Positions 26,203 through 34,431 of a stretch of 64,000 nt of DNA are shown piece by piece. A program made the translations under genes and the position numbers. How positions within the stretch are numbered: position 1 is the stretch's first letter; each line of letters begins with the position of its first letter. The notes beneath the pieces were generated by a model, which was given only the letters and a program-made list of their open reading frames with translations, searched no databases and was not told the DNA's origin. The stretch comes from Salinimicrobium sp050750585. GTDB taxonomy: Bacteria > Bacteroidota > Bacteroidia > Flavobacteriales > Flavobacteriaceae. The DNA is taken from assembly GCF_050750585.1 (NCBI RefSeq), contig NZ_JBOJLM010000004.1, positions 186,001 through 250,000 on the forward strand. Reading direction: 5' to 3'.

Positions 26203-26400
26203 ATGGAAGCCTTAAATTTAGATTTGATTGGAGCTGGTTTAATTATTATTGGAGCTGGTTTTGGTCTTGGTAAGATTGGTAGCGCTGCAATGGAAGGAAT
26301 TGCACGTCAGCCAGAAGCTGCCGGTAAAATCCAAACTGCAATGATTATCATCGCTGCACTTTTGGAAGGTGTTGCTTTTGCTGCTCTTTTTGCAGTGTAA
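26203..26400 (+). CDS. atpE: F1Fo ATP synthase subunit c
   Basis: A 65-residue two-helix hairpin. The polar loop is R-Q-P-E and the ion-binding Glu55 is in A-L-L-E-G-V-A-F. Helix 1 lacks the Gln, and helix 2 lacks the Glu-Ser/Thr pair, of sodium-binding rings, so proton coupling is inferred. It is followed by a strong hairpin without a T-run (26418-26448), which may stabilise the atpE part of the message. Confidence 0.97.
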   Translation: MEALNLDLIGAGLIIIGAGFGLGKIGSAAMEGIARQPEAAGKIQTAMIIIAALLEGVAFAALFAV

Positions 26401-26417
26401 TCAATCAGAAAGAACTT

Positions 26418-26448
26418 CAGGCTTTGCAGCGGTTGGCTGCAAGGCTTG
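26418..26448 (+). promoter_or_regulatory. Intercistronic hairpin between atpE and atpF
   Basis: A 13-bp stem with two G-U pairs (26418-26430 with 26436-26448) around a GGTTG loop. No T-run follows, so an mRNA stability or processing element is more likely than a terminator. Confidence 0.55.
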
Positions 26449-26489
26449 AATTATTTAAAAATTAAACAATAGAAGAAATAAGATAGAAT

Positions 26490-26990
26490 ATGGAAAAGTT
26501 AGTCAACGATTTTTCTTTTGGTTTGTTTTTCTGGCAGATCATTATCCTTGTTGTGCTGGTCCTTTTGCTGAAAAAATTTGCGTGGAAACCAATTTTAGAT
26601 GCACTTAATGCGAGAGAGCAGGGCATACAGGATGCGTTAGATTCGGCTGAAAATGCGCGTAAGGAAATGCAAAACCTTCAGGCCGATAACGAGAAGTTAT
26701 TGCAGGAAGCCCGTTTGGAGCGTGATGCTATGATCAAAGAGGCAAGAGAGATCAAAGAAAAAATGATTTCTGAAGCTAAAGAAGATGCTCAGAAAGAAGG
26801 GGAGAAAATGATCCAGCAGGCAAAGGCGACTATTCAGAATGAGAAGAATTCAGCTCTGGCCGATATCAAGAATCAGGTGGCTACCCTATCTGTTCAAATT
26901 GCCGAGAAAATGGTAAGAGAAGAGCTTTCTTCCAAAGGCAAACAGGAAAAGCTGGTAGAAGACATGCTTGATGATGTTACCTTAAACTAA
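26490..26990 (+). CDS. atpF: F1Fo ATP synthase subunit b
   Basis: A 166-residue subunit b. One N-terminal membrane helix (about 10-28, F-F-W-Q-I-I-I-L-V-V-L-V-L-L-L) is followed by K-F-A-W-K-P-I-L-D-A-L and a long charged alpha-helical stalk. It forms the peripheral stalk linking Fo to subunit delta, whose gene follows after 4 bp. Confidence 0.96.
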   Translation: MEKLVNDFSFGLFFWQIIILVVLVLLLKKFAWKPILDALNAREQGIQDALDSAENARKEMQNLQADNEKLLQEARLERDAMIKEAREIKEKMISEAKEDAQKEGEKMIQQAKATIQNEKNSALADIKNQVATLSVQIAEKMVREELSSKGKQEKLVEDMLDDVTLN

Positions 26991-26994
26991 GAAG

Positions 26995-27549
26995 ATGCAG
27001 GGAAGTAGAGCAGCAGCGAGATATGCCAAAGCCCTTTTGAGCCTGGCGCAAGACAAAAATGTTACCGGAGAGGTAAACGCCGATATGGTTCTTATTAGTA
27101 AGACTATAAAGGATAGTGAAGAGCTTCAGGCCTTTTTGAAGAGTCCTGTGGTGAAAAATACCATGAAGAAAAATGCCCTTTTAGAGATCTTTAAATCTGT
27201 GAATGGCGTTACTTCAGGATTATTTGAGATCCTTATAGAGAACAATCGTTTGAACATCCTTCCTTTGGTTGCATCAAGTTATGAGCGTCTTTATGACGAG
27301 ATGAACGGAGTACAGGTAGCGAAGGTTACAACGGCTATTCCGCTTACTCCAGCACTTGAAGCAAAGATTCAGCAAAAAGTAAAGGAACTAACGGGAAATG
27401 AGGCTAAGATTGAGAACATTGTTGATGAGAGTATCATTGGCGGGTTTATCTTAAGAGTGGGTGACATTCAGTATAACGGAAGTGTGAAGTCACAGCTTAC
27501 AGGTCTCAAAAGAGAATTACAGAACAATACATACGTAGCAAAAATTTAA
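26995..27549 (+). CDS. atpH: F1Fo ATP synthase subunit delta
   Basis: A 184-residue OSCP/delta subunit: N-terminal A-A-R-Y-A-K-A-L-L-S-L-A helix bundle and C-terminal D-E-S-I-I-G-G-F-I-L-R-V-G-D, which is diagnostic for the family. It caps the F1 head on the peripheral stalk. It is placed in the expected order between atpF and atpA. Confidence 0.96.
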   Translation: MQGSRAAARYAKALLSLAQDKNVTGEVNADMVLISKTIKDSEELQAFLKSPVVKNTMKKNALLEIFKSVNGVTSGLFEILIENNRLNILPLVASSYERLYDEMNGVQVAKVTTAIPLTPALEAKIQQKVKELTGNEAKIENIVDESIIGGFILRVGDIQYNGSVKSQLTGLKRELQNNTYVAKI

Positions 27550-27557
27550 TTAAAACC

Positions 27558-27575
27558 GCTGCGCCTGGGCGTAGC
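27558..27575 (+). promoter_or_regulatory. Small hairpin between atpH and atpA
   Basis: GCTGCGC (27558-27564) and GCGTAGC (27569-27575) pair around CTGG with one G-U. No T-run follows; possibly an intercistronic stability element. Confidence 0.35.
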
Positions 27576-27593
27576 ATTTTATTCTAAATAATT

Positions 27594-29174
27594 ATGGCAG
27601 AAATTAATCCGGCTGAAGTATCAGCAATATTAAAGAAACAGCTTTCCGGGTTTGAGGCTAAGGCTTCCCTTGACGAAGTTGGTACTGTTCTCAATATTGG
27701 GGATGGTATCGCTAACGTCTATGGACTTTCCAATGCACAATACGGGGAGTTAGTTGAATTTGAAGGCGGATTGGAAGGAATTGTACTTAACCTTGAAGAA
27801 GACAATGTTGGGGTAGTACTATTAGGTCCATACAAACAGGTAAAAGAAGGAGCAACCGTTAAGAGAACTCAGCGTATTGCTTCTATCAATGTGGGAGAAG
27901 GAATTGTTGGACGTGTTGTAGACACGCTTGGGCAGCCTATCGATGGAAAAGGACCAATACAGGGTGAGACATTCCAAATGCCATTAGAGCGTAAGGCACC
28001 GGGGGTAATTTACCGTCAGCCGGTAACCGAGCCGCTTCAAACAGGAATCAAGTCTATCGATGCCATGGTACCAATTGGTCGTGGACAGCGGGAGCTTGTA
28101 ATTGGTGACCGTCAAACTGGTAAGACAACAGTGGTTATCGATACTATCCTAAACCAAAAAGAATTTTACGATGCAGGGGAACCTGTTTATTGTATATATG
28201 TTGCTGTAGGGCAAAAAGCCTCTACTGTAGCAGGTATTGCCAAGACTCTTGAAGATAAAGGAGCTCTTGCCTATACCACTATCGTAGCTGCAAACGCATC
28301 AGATCCTGCTCCTATGCAGGTTTATGCTCCATTTGCAGGTGCTGCGATTGGTGAGTATTTTAGAGATACAGGCCGTCCTGCATTGATCGTTTATGATGAT
28401 CTTTCAAAGCAGGCTGTTGCTTACCGTGAGGTATCTTTGCTTCTAAGACGTCCACCGGGGCGTGAGGCATATCCTGGAGACGTTTTCTTCCTTCACTCAA
28501 GATTGCTTGAGCGTGCTGCAAAAGTGATTGCTGATGATAGTATCGCGAAGAACATGAACGATCTTCCTGATGTTTTGAAAGACAAAGTAAAAGGTGGAGG
28601 ATCGCTTACCGCACTTCCGCTCATTGAGACACAGGCGGGTGACGTTTCGGCGTATATCCCAACCAACGTGATCTCGATTACCGATGGACAGATCTTCTTA
28701 ACATCCGATCTTTTCAACTCTGGGGTGCGTCCTGCGATTAACGTAGGTATCTCTGTATCTCGTGTAGGTGGTGCCGCGCAGATCAAGTCGATGAAGAAAG
28801 TTGCCGGTACACTTAAGCTTGACCAGGCACAGTTCCGTGAATTGGAAGCATTTGCCAAATTCGGGTCTGACCTTGATCCTGCAACATTAAATGTGATCGA
28901 AAAAGGTAAGCGTAACGTGGAGATCCTTAAACAGGCCGAGAACAACCCTTATCCTGTAGAGAACCAAATCGCTATCATCTTTGCCGGTTCCAAGAACCTG
29001 TTGAGAAACGTTCCTGTAGAGAAAGTAAAAGAATTTGAAAAAGATTACCTGGAATATCTTGATGCCAAGCACAGAGATGTACTTGATCAACTAAAAGCAG
29101 GTAAATATACAGATGAAATCACCGACACGCTTACAAACGTAGCTAAGGAGATTTCAGCTAAATATAAAAAGTAG
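27594..29174 (+). CDS. atpA: F1Fo ATP synthase subunit alpha
   Basis: A 526-residue alpha subunit with the P-loop G171-D-R-Q-T-G-K-T178, the arginine-finger region S-V-S-R-V-G-G, and P-A-I-N-V-G-I-S-V-S-R. It is the nucleotide-binding, mainly regulatory subunit of F1. It is complete. The next operon gene, atpG, is displaced by 400 bp because a four-helix-bundle gene sits between them. Confidence 0.98.
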   Translation: MAEINPAEVSAILKKQLSGFEAKASLDEVGTVLNIGDGIANVYGLSNAQYGELVEFEGGLEGIVLNLEEDNVGVVLLGPYKQVKEGATVKRTQRIASINVGEGIVGRVVDTLGQPIDGKGPIQGETFQMPLERKAPGVIYRQPVTEPLQTGIKSIDAMVPIGRGQRELVIGDRQTGKTTVVIDTILNQKEFYDAGEPVYCIYVAVGQKASTVAGIAKTLEDKGALAYTTIVAANASDPAPMQVYAPFAGAAIGEYFRDTGRPALIVYDDLSKQAVAYREVSLLLRRPPGREAYPGDVFFLHSRLLERAAKVIADDSIAKNMNDLPDVLKDKVKGGGSLTALPLIETQAGDVSAYIPTNVISITDGQIFLTSDLFNSGVRPAINVGISVSRVGGAAQIKSMKKVAGTLKLDQAQFRELEAFAKFGSDLDPATLNVIEKGKRNVEILKQAENNPYPVENQIAIIFAGSKNLLRNVPVEKVKEFEKDYLEYLDAKHRDVLDQLKAGKYTDEITDTLTNVAKEISAKYKK

Positions 29175-29186
29175 TATGCAAGTGCA

Positions 29187-29210
29187 GAGTTAAGAGTCTT
29201 GAGTTATGAG
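29187..29210. repeat. Left inverted repeat of the IVP insertion
   Basis: A 24-bp element beginning GAGTTAAGAG and ending GAGTTATGAG. Its complement recurs at 29538-29561 with 20 of 24 bases identical. The IVP start codon (29206) lies inside it. Confidence 0.7.
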
Positions 29211-29544
29211 CAAATTGGAAAATAGCCCGGTTCGGATTAAAAGTTTCCAGTTTGCTTGTGACATCGTTCTCTTCACCCGGTCCTTGAAAAAACGAAATGA
29301 ATTTGAGCTGGCTTCCCAGCTTTTAGAAAGTGGAACTAGTATTGGAGCCAATGTTAGGGAAGCACAAAGGGGAGTAAGCACAAAAGATTTTAAAAACAAA
29401 TTCGGTATTGCTTTAAAAGAGGCCGATGAAACCAAATATTGGTTAGAGCTAATAGAGGCAACTTCGGATATTGATTGCAAAATTTTAATTGCTAAGTGTG
29501 AAGAGTTGATAAGAATTATAGTTTCAATAATAAAAAACTCATAA
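29206..29544 (+). CDS. Four-helix-bundle protein (23S rRNA intervening-sequence protein family)
   Basis: A 112-residue protein of the IVP/S23 family: F-A-C-D-I-V-L-F-T-R-S-L, S-G-T-S-I-G-A-N-V-R-E-A-Q-R, and F-K-N-K-F-G-I-A-L-K-E-A-D-E-T-K-Y-W-L. Originally known from 23S rRNA intervening sequences, most bacterial members are stand-alone genes of unknown role. Here it sits inside the ATP synthase operon between atpA and atpG. Both its start and stop codons fall inside 24-bp inverted repeats, which gives it the look of a mobile cassette. The expected atpA-atpG adjacency is broken only by this unit. Confidence 0.9.
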   Translation: MSKLENSPVRIKSFQFACDIVLFTRSLKKRNEFELASQLLESGTSIGANVREAQRGVSTKDFKNKFGIALKEADETKYWLELIEATSDIDCKILIAKCEELIRIIVSIIKNS

Positions 29545-29561
29545 CTCTCAACTCCTAACTC
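29538..29561. repeat. Right inverted repeat of the IVP insertion
   Basis: CTCATAACTC...CCTAACTC, the reverse complement (20/24) of the element at 29187-29210. The IVP stop codon (29542-29544) lies inside it; atpG starts 14 bp later. Confidence 0.7.
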
Positions 29562-29574
29562 ATAACTAAAAAGA

Positions 29575-30435
29575 ATGGCCAATTTAAAAGAATTAAGAAG
29601 CAGGATAACTTCGGTGTCTTCAACCATGCAGATCACCAGTGCCATGAAAATGGTATCGGCTGCAAAGTTGAGCAAGGCGCAGGATGCCATAACCGCTATG
29701 CGTCCTTATTCAGAAAAACTTTCTGAACTACTTCAATCTCTCAGCGCGACGCTAGACAGTGACAAATCGAGCAAATACGCCGAGCAACGTGAGGTGAACA
29801 AGGTGCTTATGGTAGCAATTTCCTCGAATCGTGGATTGGCAGGTGCTTTTAATTCCAATATCGTAAAAGCATCAAAATATGTTGCAAATCGTGATTACAG
29901 CGATAAGAGCGTAGAATTCTACAGCATAGGAAAGAAGGCAAATGATATTCAGAAAAAGACCCACAACATCTACAAAACCGAGACGGCTATTTATGACGAC
30001 CTTAGTTTTGAGAATGCTGAAGCTCTTGCCAAAGAATTAATGACCCTTTTTGTAGAAGGCCAGTTCGACCGAATCGTTTTGGTGTACAACCAGTTTATAA
30101 ATGCCGCTACGCAAGACGTGCAGGTAGAACAGTTTTTACCTATCGTACCTGTTGAAAAAGATGAAAATGTGACCTTAGATTACATTTTTGAACCTTCAAA
30201 AGAGGAGATCGTGATGGAACTTATTCCAAAATCTCTTAAAATGCAGGTCTACAAAGCCCTGCGTGACTCTTTTGCTTCAGAACACGGTGCTCGTATGACC
30301 GCAATGCACAAGGCTACAGATAATGCTCAGGAACTTAGAGATTCCCTTAAGTTATCTTACAACAAAGCAAGACAGGCTTCTATCACCAACGAAATTCTTG
30401 AAATTGTTGGTGGAGCTGAAGCTTTGAATAAATAA
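29575..30435 (+). CDS. atpG: F1Fo ATP synthase subunit gamma
   Basis: A 286-residue gamma subunit: N-terminal R-I-T-S-V-S-S-T-M-Q-I-T-S-A-M-K-M-V-S-A-A-K-L coiled-coil helix, S-S-N-R-G-L-A-G-A-F-N-S, and the C-terminal helix L-S-Y-N-K-A-R-Q-A-S-I-T-N-E-I-L-E-I-V-G-G-A. It is the rotor shaft. It is the last ATPase gene here; atpD and atpC are absent and must be elsewhere, as is usual in this phylum. Its last codons are part of the first unit of a 74-bp tandem repeat. Confidence 0.97.
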   Translation: MANLKELRSRITSVSSTMQITSAMKMVSAAKLSKAQDAITAMRPYSEKLSELLQSLSATLDSDKSSKYAEQREVNKVLMVAISSNRGLAGAFNSNIVKASKYVANRDYSDKSVEFYSIGKKANDIQKKTHNIYKTETAIYDDLSFENAEALAKELMTLFVEGQFDRIVLVYNQFINAATQDVQVEQFLPIVPVEKDENVTLDYIFEPSKEEIVMELIPKSLKMQVYKALRDSFASEHGARMTAMHKATDNAQELRDSLKLSYNKARQASITNEILEIVGGAEALNK

Positions 30436-30655
30436 AGATTCAGCTGGCGACAATTGGACGTAGCGATAGCGAAGTCAAATTAGCCAATCCTGAATCTTTG
30501 AATAAATAAAGATTCAGCTGGCGACAATTGGACGTAGCGATAGCGAAGTCAAATTAGCCAATCCTGAATCTTTAAATAAATAAAGATTCAGCCGGCGACA
30601 TTTCGACGTAGCGATAGCGAAGTCAAATTAGCCAAAACTGAAGCTTTGAATAAAT
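30422..30655. repeat. 74-bp tandem repeat, three units plus a partial fourth
   Basis: The element CTTTGAATAAATAAAGATTC (CTTTAAATAA... in the third unit) recurs at 30422, 30496 and 30570, with a partial CTTTGAATAAAT at 30644; the spacing is exactly 74 bp each time. Each unit contains an inverted repeat (AATCTTT/AAAGATT), GACGTAGCGATAGCGAAGTC and AAATTAGCCAA. The first unit includes the last codons and stop of atpG, so the array appears to be duplicated from the atpG 3' end. Units 1 and 2 are nearly identical and unit 3 is diverged. It fills most of the 333-bp gap after atpG. No gene is seen in it. Confidence 0.92.
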
Positions 30656-30680
30656 ATATAGCTGAATTTCAGATTTTTAT

Positions 30681-30710
30681 AACTCCATGTCGACAGGCAT
30701 GGAGTTTTTT
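30681..30710 (+). terminator. Terminator after atpG and the repeat array
   Basis: AACTCCATG (30681-30689) pairs with CATGGAGTT (30698-30706), followed by a T-run. It ends the ATP synthase transcript. Confidence 0.85.
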
Positions 30711-30768
30711 GTTTTTAATTGGTACTAAAATTGAAGTACTATCGCCAGAACACTAAACAATTCGCACC

Positions 30769-31275
30769 ATGAAACCATTTTTTTTCTCTTTTTCGGCACT
30801 TTTAATTCTTATGAGCTTTAGTAACTGTGCGAATGGCAAACAATTGCAGGAGGAGCCGCCCAAAGCTGTGGGAGAAGCTTTTTACACTACCTGGACAGGT
30901 GGCGTGAGGGGCGCAGGTTCAGGATTTAATCTGTTCATTCCGGTGGCGGCAAATTCAGAGATTAAGATGGATACCGTTTACTTCCGCGGAAAAAAAAGTA
31001 TACTTGAAATAGAGCCTTCCAACCCCGACCTTTACGTCGCACGCTTTGAAAATTCCGGCGCAACGAAGGACTTTGTTATGCATAAAGATCCAAAAAAGGA
31101 GTTTGGTAACGAAGTTCCAAAAATGATTGAAAAAATACCTTTCGAACTTGCCGAAGGTGAGGCAGTAGTGCACTATACCCGGAAAGGAAAGGAGAAATTC
31201 TTCAGGATAAAAAATATTCAGAAAAAAGACAGCGGGGAAGTGCGTCTAAAAAACCCTAAAAACATTCAGCATTAA
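30769..31275 (+). CDS. Predicted lipoprotein of unknown function
   Basis: A 168-residue protein with a signal peptide and a probable lipobox around Cys21 (M-S-F-S-N-C-A-N-G). The mature part is small and beta-rich (W-T-G-G-V-R-G-A-G-S-G-F-N-L-F-I-P, then alternating strands) and ends in a basic tail. I do not recognise a named family. It stands alone between the ATP synthase terminator and a flippase gene. Confidence 0.7.
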   Translation: MKPFFFSFSALLILMSFSNCANGKQLQEEPPKAVGEAFYTTWTGGVRGAGSGFNLFIPVAANSEIKMDTVYFRGKKSILEIEPSNPDLYVARFENSGATKDFVMHKDPKKEFGNEVPKMIEKIPFELAEGEAVVHYTRKGKEKFFRIKNIQKKDSGEVRLKNPKNIQH

Positions 31276-31278
31276 TAG

Positions 31279-31286
31279 TACATTTG
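31279..31286 (+). promoter_or_regulatory. Bacteroidota -7 box upstream of flippase gene
   Basis: TACATTTG matches TAnnTTTG, 24 bp before the TTG start at 31311. Confidence 0.45.
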
Positions 31287-31310
31287 TGAGGAATTCTCAA
31301 GCAAAAACTA

Positions 31311-32765
31311 TTGGCGCTCTTTCAGAAGCTATTTAAACAAACCGTCGTTTATGGTGTTGCTACAGTGGTACCCAGGATGCTATCATTCCTGTTGTTGCCG
31401 CTGTATTCTGCTTACCTTCCTACCGAAGGTTTTGGAGAAGTAGCTATAGTCTTTTCCTGGATGGCAGTGTTTAACGTGCTGCTCGCTTATGGGATGGAAA
31501 CCTCATTTTTCAGGTTTTTTCATCAGGAAGAATTCCGTAAAGAGGTCACAGCCACCTCTGCACTTTCATTAATAGGTTCTACCTGCATATTTCTACTGCT
31601 GGGTTTCCTCTTTATGGAAGAAATTTCCTTTGCTACGGCCATTGCCTCTCATTACGTGCTCTACGTGATCCTGATTTTGGCACTCGATGCTCTGGCGACC
31701 ATACCTTTTGCCTGGCTTAGAGCCACCGAAAGGCCAGGTGTTTTTGCTGCAATCAAGATTGGAAATGTCGCGGTAAACCTCGGGCTCAATATCTTTTTCA
31801 TTGTCTATTTGCCAGAATTAGCATCCAAAAATGCCATTTTTGAGACCCTGTACATCCCCAATTTCGAAATTGCCTATATTTTCATTGCCAATCTTGTTGC
31901 CAGTGGGCTAACGCTCCTGGTCATGTTGCCATTTTATTTTAAACTGCCATATACTTTTAACAGCAGTCTTTGGAAAAAAATGCTCAACTACGGCACCCCA
32001 ATTTTAATTGCGGGGATAGGTTTTGTCATTAATGAAGTGTTTGATAAGATCCTGCTCGGCTGGCTGTTGCCTCAGGATATTGCAAAGTCTGAAGTTGGTG
32101 CCTATGCTGCCTGTTACCGGCTTGCCCTGTTTATGACCCTTTTTGCCACGGCTTTCAGGTTGGGGATAGAACCGTTTTTCTTTAGCCATGCCAAAGAAAA
32201 GAATGCGCCACAAACCTACGCCACAATCACCAAATATTTTGTCATTTTTGGCGCCCTCATCCTGGTGCTGGTCACCATTTTTTCTGACCTTTTAAAATTG
32301 CTGCTCATTAGAGATTCCTCATACTGGGACGCCATGGTGGTGGTACCAATGATCCTGGCCGCCAACTTTTTCCTGGGTATTTACCACAATCTTTCGGTTT
32401 GGTATAAGGTGAGCGACCGCACAAAATTTGCCGGCTATATCTCCCTTTTTGGAGCCGCAGTCACATTGATACTTAACTTCTGGCTTATTCCGTATTACAG
32501 TTATGTGGGGTCGGCCGTTGCGACCATGGTGGCCTATGGCAGCATGATGTTGCTCTCTTTTTACTTCGGAAGAAAATATTATCCCATTCCTTATGACCTG
32601 AAGCGAATTGGTGGCTACCTGCTCATTTCCCTCGCTTTTTCGGGGATCTATTTCTACCTTTTTAGAAATAATTATTACTTCGGAAGTATATTAATCCTTA
32701 TCTTTTTTGCCCTTATTTATTACGCTGAAAAGGATCAGTTAAAACAGCTTTTGAAGAAGTCATAA
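31311..32765 (+). CDS. Polysaccharide/lipid flippase of the MATE/MOP (Wzx-like) superfamily
   Basis: A 484-residue membrane protein with about 12-14 helices. It starts at TTG 31311 (A-L-F-Q-K-L-F-K-Q-T-V-V-Y-G), which fits the N-terminus of flavobacterial relatives. It should flip a lipid-linked oligosaccharide across the inner membrane. A perfect copy of the dispersed palindrome (31826-31842) is inside the gene and encodes S-K-N-A-I-F-E-T in a polar loop. It is followed by dut after 32 bp. Confidence 0.88.
   Translation: MALFQKLFKQTVVYGVATVVPRMLSFLLLPLYSAYLPTEGFGEVAIVFSWMAVFNVLLAYGMETSFFRFFHQEEFRKEVTATSALSLIGSTCIFLLLGFLFMEEISFATAIASHYVLYVILILALDALATIPFAWLRATERPGVFAAIKIGNVAVNLGLNIFFIVYLPELASKNAIFETLYIPNFEIAYIFIANLVASGLTLLVMLPFYFKLPYTFNSSLWKKMLNYGTPILIAGIGFVINEVFDKILLGWLLPQDIAKSEVGAYAACYRLALFMTLFATAFRLGIEPFFFSHAKEKNAPQTYATITKYFVIFGALILVLVTIFSDLLKLLLIRDSSYWDAMVVVPMILAANFFLGIYHNLSVWYKVSDRTKFAGYISLFGAAVTLILNFWLIPYYSYVGSAVATMVAYGSMMLLSFYFGRKYYPIPYDLKRIGGYLLISLAFSGIYFYLFRNNYYFGSILILIFFALIYYAEKDQLKQLLKKS
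31826..31842. repeat. Dispersed palindrome CAAAAATGCCATTTTTG inside flippase gene
   Basis: A perfect copy of the 17-bp dyad, preceded by ATC and followed by AGACC. Read in the frame TCC-AAA-AAT-GCC-ATT-TTT-GAG-ACC. Confidence 0.85.
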
Positions 32766-32797
32766 TTTGAACTGCTTCCGAAGAAAACTAACAAAGC

Positions 32798-33229
32798 ATG
32801 AACGTAAAGATAATCAACAAATCAAAGCACGAATTACCGGCCTATGAAACCGGATCATCTGCAGGAATGGACCTGCGGGCCAATATTTCTGAACCTGTTA
32901 CCCTGGCACCCCTAGCCCGGGCTATTGTCAAAACAGGGCTTTTCATTGAACTTCCAGTAGGCCACGAAGCCCAGGTGCGCCCACGCAGCGGGTTGGCTGC
33001 CAAAAAAGGCATTACGGTACTAAATTCTCCCGGCACAATTGACGCCGATTATCGGGGGGAAATTGGGGTGATCCTGGTGAACCTTTCTAATGAAGAATTC
33101 ACGATAAACGATGGGGAGCGCATTGCACAGATGGTGATCTCCCGTCACGAACACATCACCTGGAAAGAAGTTGACACCCTCGAAGAAACATCACGTGGCA
33201 GCGGCGGCTTCGGAAGCACAGGGGTCTAG
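32798..33229 (+). CDS. dut: dUTP diphosphatase
   Basis: A 143-residue trimeric dUTPase with the family motifs: A-G-M-D-L-R-A, R-P-R-S-G-L-A, G-T-I-D-A-D-Y-R-G-E-I-G-V, and the C-terminal R-G-S-G-G-F-G-S-T-G P-loop-like tail. It hydrolyses dUTP to dUMP. It is followed by a 168-bp spacer with scar-like low-complexity repeats and then a sugar nucleotidyltransferase. Confidence 0.97.
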   Translation: MNVKIINKSKHELPAYETGSSAGMDLRANISEPVTLAPLARAIVKTGLFIELPVGHEAQVRPRSGLAAKKGITVLNSPGTIDADYRGEIGVILVNLSNEEFTINDGERIAQMVISRHEHITWKEVDTLEETSRGSGGFGSTGV

Positions 33230-33232
33230 TAC

Positions 33233-33397
33233 GCAGTGCTCCGTGTTCAGTAGGCAGTTTTGATCAGTAAATAATTAACAGTGATCAGGATCTCAAAAGC
33301 TGTGCAAGGAACAACAAACAATAAATCAAGAACAAATTCATTAGTAAGTAAGAATCTTAACCTAAGATCTCACTACTCACTACTCAATACTAAAAAA
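33233..33397. repeat. Scar-like low-complexity spacer between dut and nucleotidyltransferase
   Basis: The left end carries CAGTGCTCCGTGTTCAGTAG and the right end CACTACTCACTACTCAATAC. Such short AGT/ACT-rich repeats resemble the flanks of the IVP cassette at 29187-29561 and the sequence at 37841-37893. No gene is visible in the middle. Confidence 0.4.
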
Positions 33398-34408
33398 ATG
33401 AAAATCATAGTTCCCATGGCGGGTCGCGGGTCGCGGCTTCGTCCACATACCTTAACAGTTCCAAAACCTTTAATTCCCATTGCCGGTAAACCCATTGTTC
33501 ACAGGCTGGTTGAAGATATCGCAAAAGTTCTCGATGAAAAGATCGATGAAATTGCCTTTATCATTGGAGAAGATTTTGGTGAAAAAGTTGAAACCGACTT
33601 AAAGAAAATTGCAGAGACCCTGGGCGCAAAGGGCACCATTTACTATCAGGATAAACCTCTTGGCACCGGGCACGCTATTATGTGTGCCAAAGATTCTTTA
33701 GAAGGCCCCGCAGTGATTGCTTATGCCGATACACTTTTTAAAGCCGATTTTACGTTAGATAAAGAAGCCGATGCGGTGATATGGGTAAAACAGGTAGAAA
33801 ATCCTTCAGCATACGGCGTAGTGCAGTTAAACGAGAAGCGGGAGATCACTGATCTTGTTGAAAAACCTTCAGAATATGTGTCAGACCTTGCTGTAATCGG
33901 AATTTATTACTTCAAGGATGTAGCGGTTCTTAAGAACGAACTGCAGGGAGTGCTTGATAATAACATTATTCGCGGTGGGGAGTACCAGATCAATGACGGG
34001 ATAGAGGCGATGAAGCAGAAAGGCGCGAGATTCGTTCCGGGGAAGGTTGATGAATGGATGGATTGTGGTAACAAGCAGGTGACTGTAGAGACCAACACCA
34101 GGATGCTTAAATTCCTTCAGGAAGATGGGGAAAAGCTGGTAGCTTCAAACGTAGAAATAGAAAATTCAGAAATTATTGAACCCTGCTTCATTGGTGAGAA
34201 CGTGGTGCTCAAAAATGCCAAAATAGGTCCCAATGTTTCTATTGGAAACGGAACTAAAATAAGCAACTCGACCATTAAAAACAGTTTGATCCAAACCTTT
34301 GCTGAAGTAGAGAATGCAGATCTCAATAACGCCATGATAGGTAATTTTGCCAGGTTCAATGGTGAATTTACCGAAATTAGTATCGGTGATTACTCTGTGC
34401 TGGAGTAG
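33398..34408 (+). CDS. Sugar-phosphate nucleotidyltransferase with left-handed beta-helix tail
   Basis: A 336-residue protein starting at ATG 33398 (M-K-I-I-V-P-M-A-G-R-G-S-R-L-R-P). The N-terminal domain is a nucleotidyltransferase (G-R-G-S-R-L-R-P, P-K-P-L-I-P-I-A-G-K-P, and E-K-P). The last ~70 residues show hexapeptide-like repeats (I-E-N-S-E-I-I-E, V-V-L-K-N-A-K-I-G). This is the layout of glucose-1-phosphate thymidylyl/uridylyltransferases and GlmU-like proteins; the exact nucleotide and sugar are uncertain. The dut-this-TPR-DUF4292-EnvC order is common in flavobacteria. Confidence 0.88.
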   Translation: MKIIVPMAGRGSRLRPHTLTVPKPLIPIAGKPIVHRLVEDIAKVLDEKIDEIAFIIGEDFGEKVETDLKKIAETLGAKGTIYYQDKPLGTGHAIMCAKDSLEGPAVIAYADTLFKADFTLDKEADAVIWVKQVENPSAYGVVQLNEKREITDLVEKPSEYVSDLAVIGIYYFKDVAVLKNELQGVLDNNIIRGGEYQINDGIEAMKQKGARFVPGKVDEWMDCGNKQVTVETNTRMLKFLQEDGEKLVASNVEIENSEIIEPCFIGENVVLKNAKIGPNVSIGNGTKISNSTIKNSLIQTFAEVENADLNNAMIGNFARFNGEFTEISIGDYSVLE

Positions 34409-34431
34409 CGCTTTGCAGCATTAAAAAATGC

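Noticed and set aside
29206..29544. 23S rRNA intervening sequence
   Set aside because: No rRNA sequence flanks the IVP gene; it is surrounded by ATP synthase genes.
30422..30655. CRISPR-like periodic repeat after atpG
   Set aside because: The whole 74-bp unit repeats head to tail with no unique spacers, there are only three units, and no cas genes are near. It is a tandem duplication.
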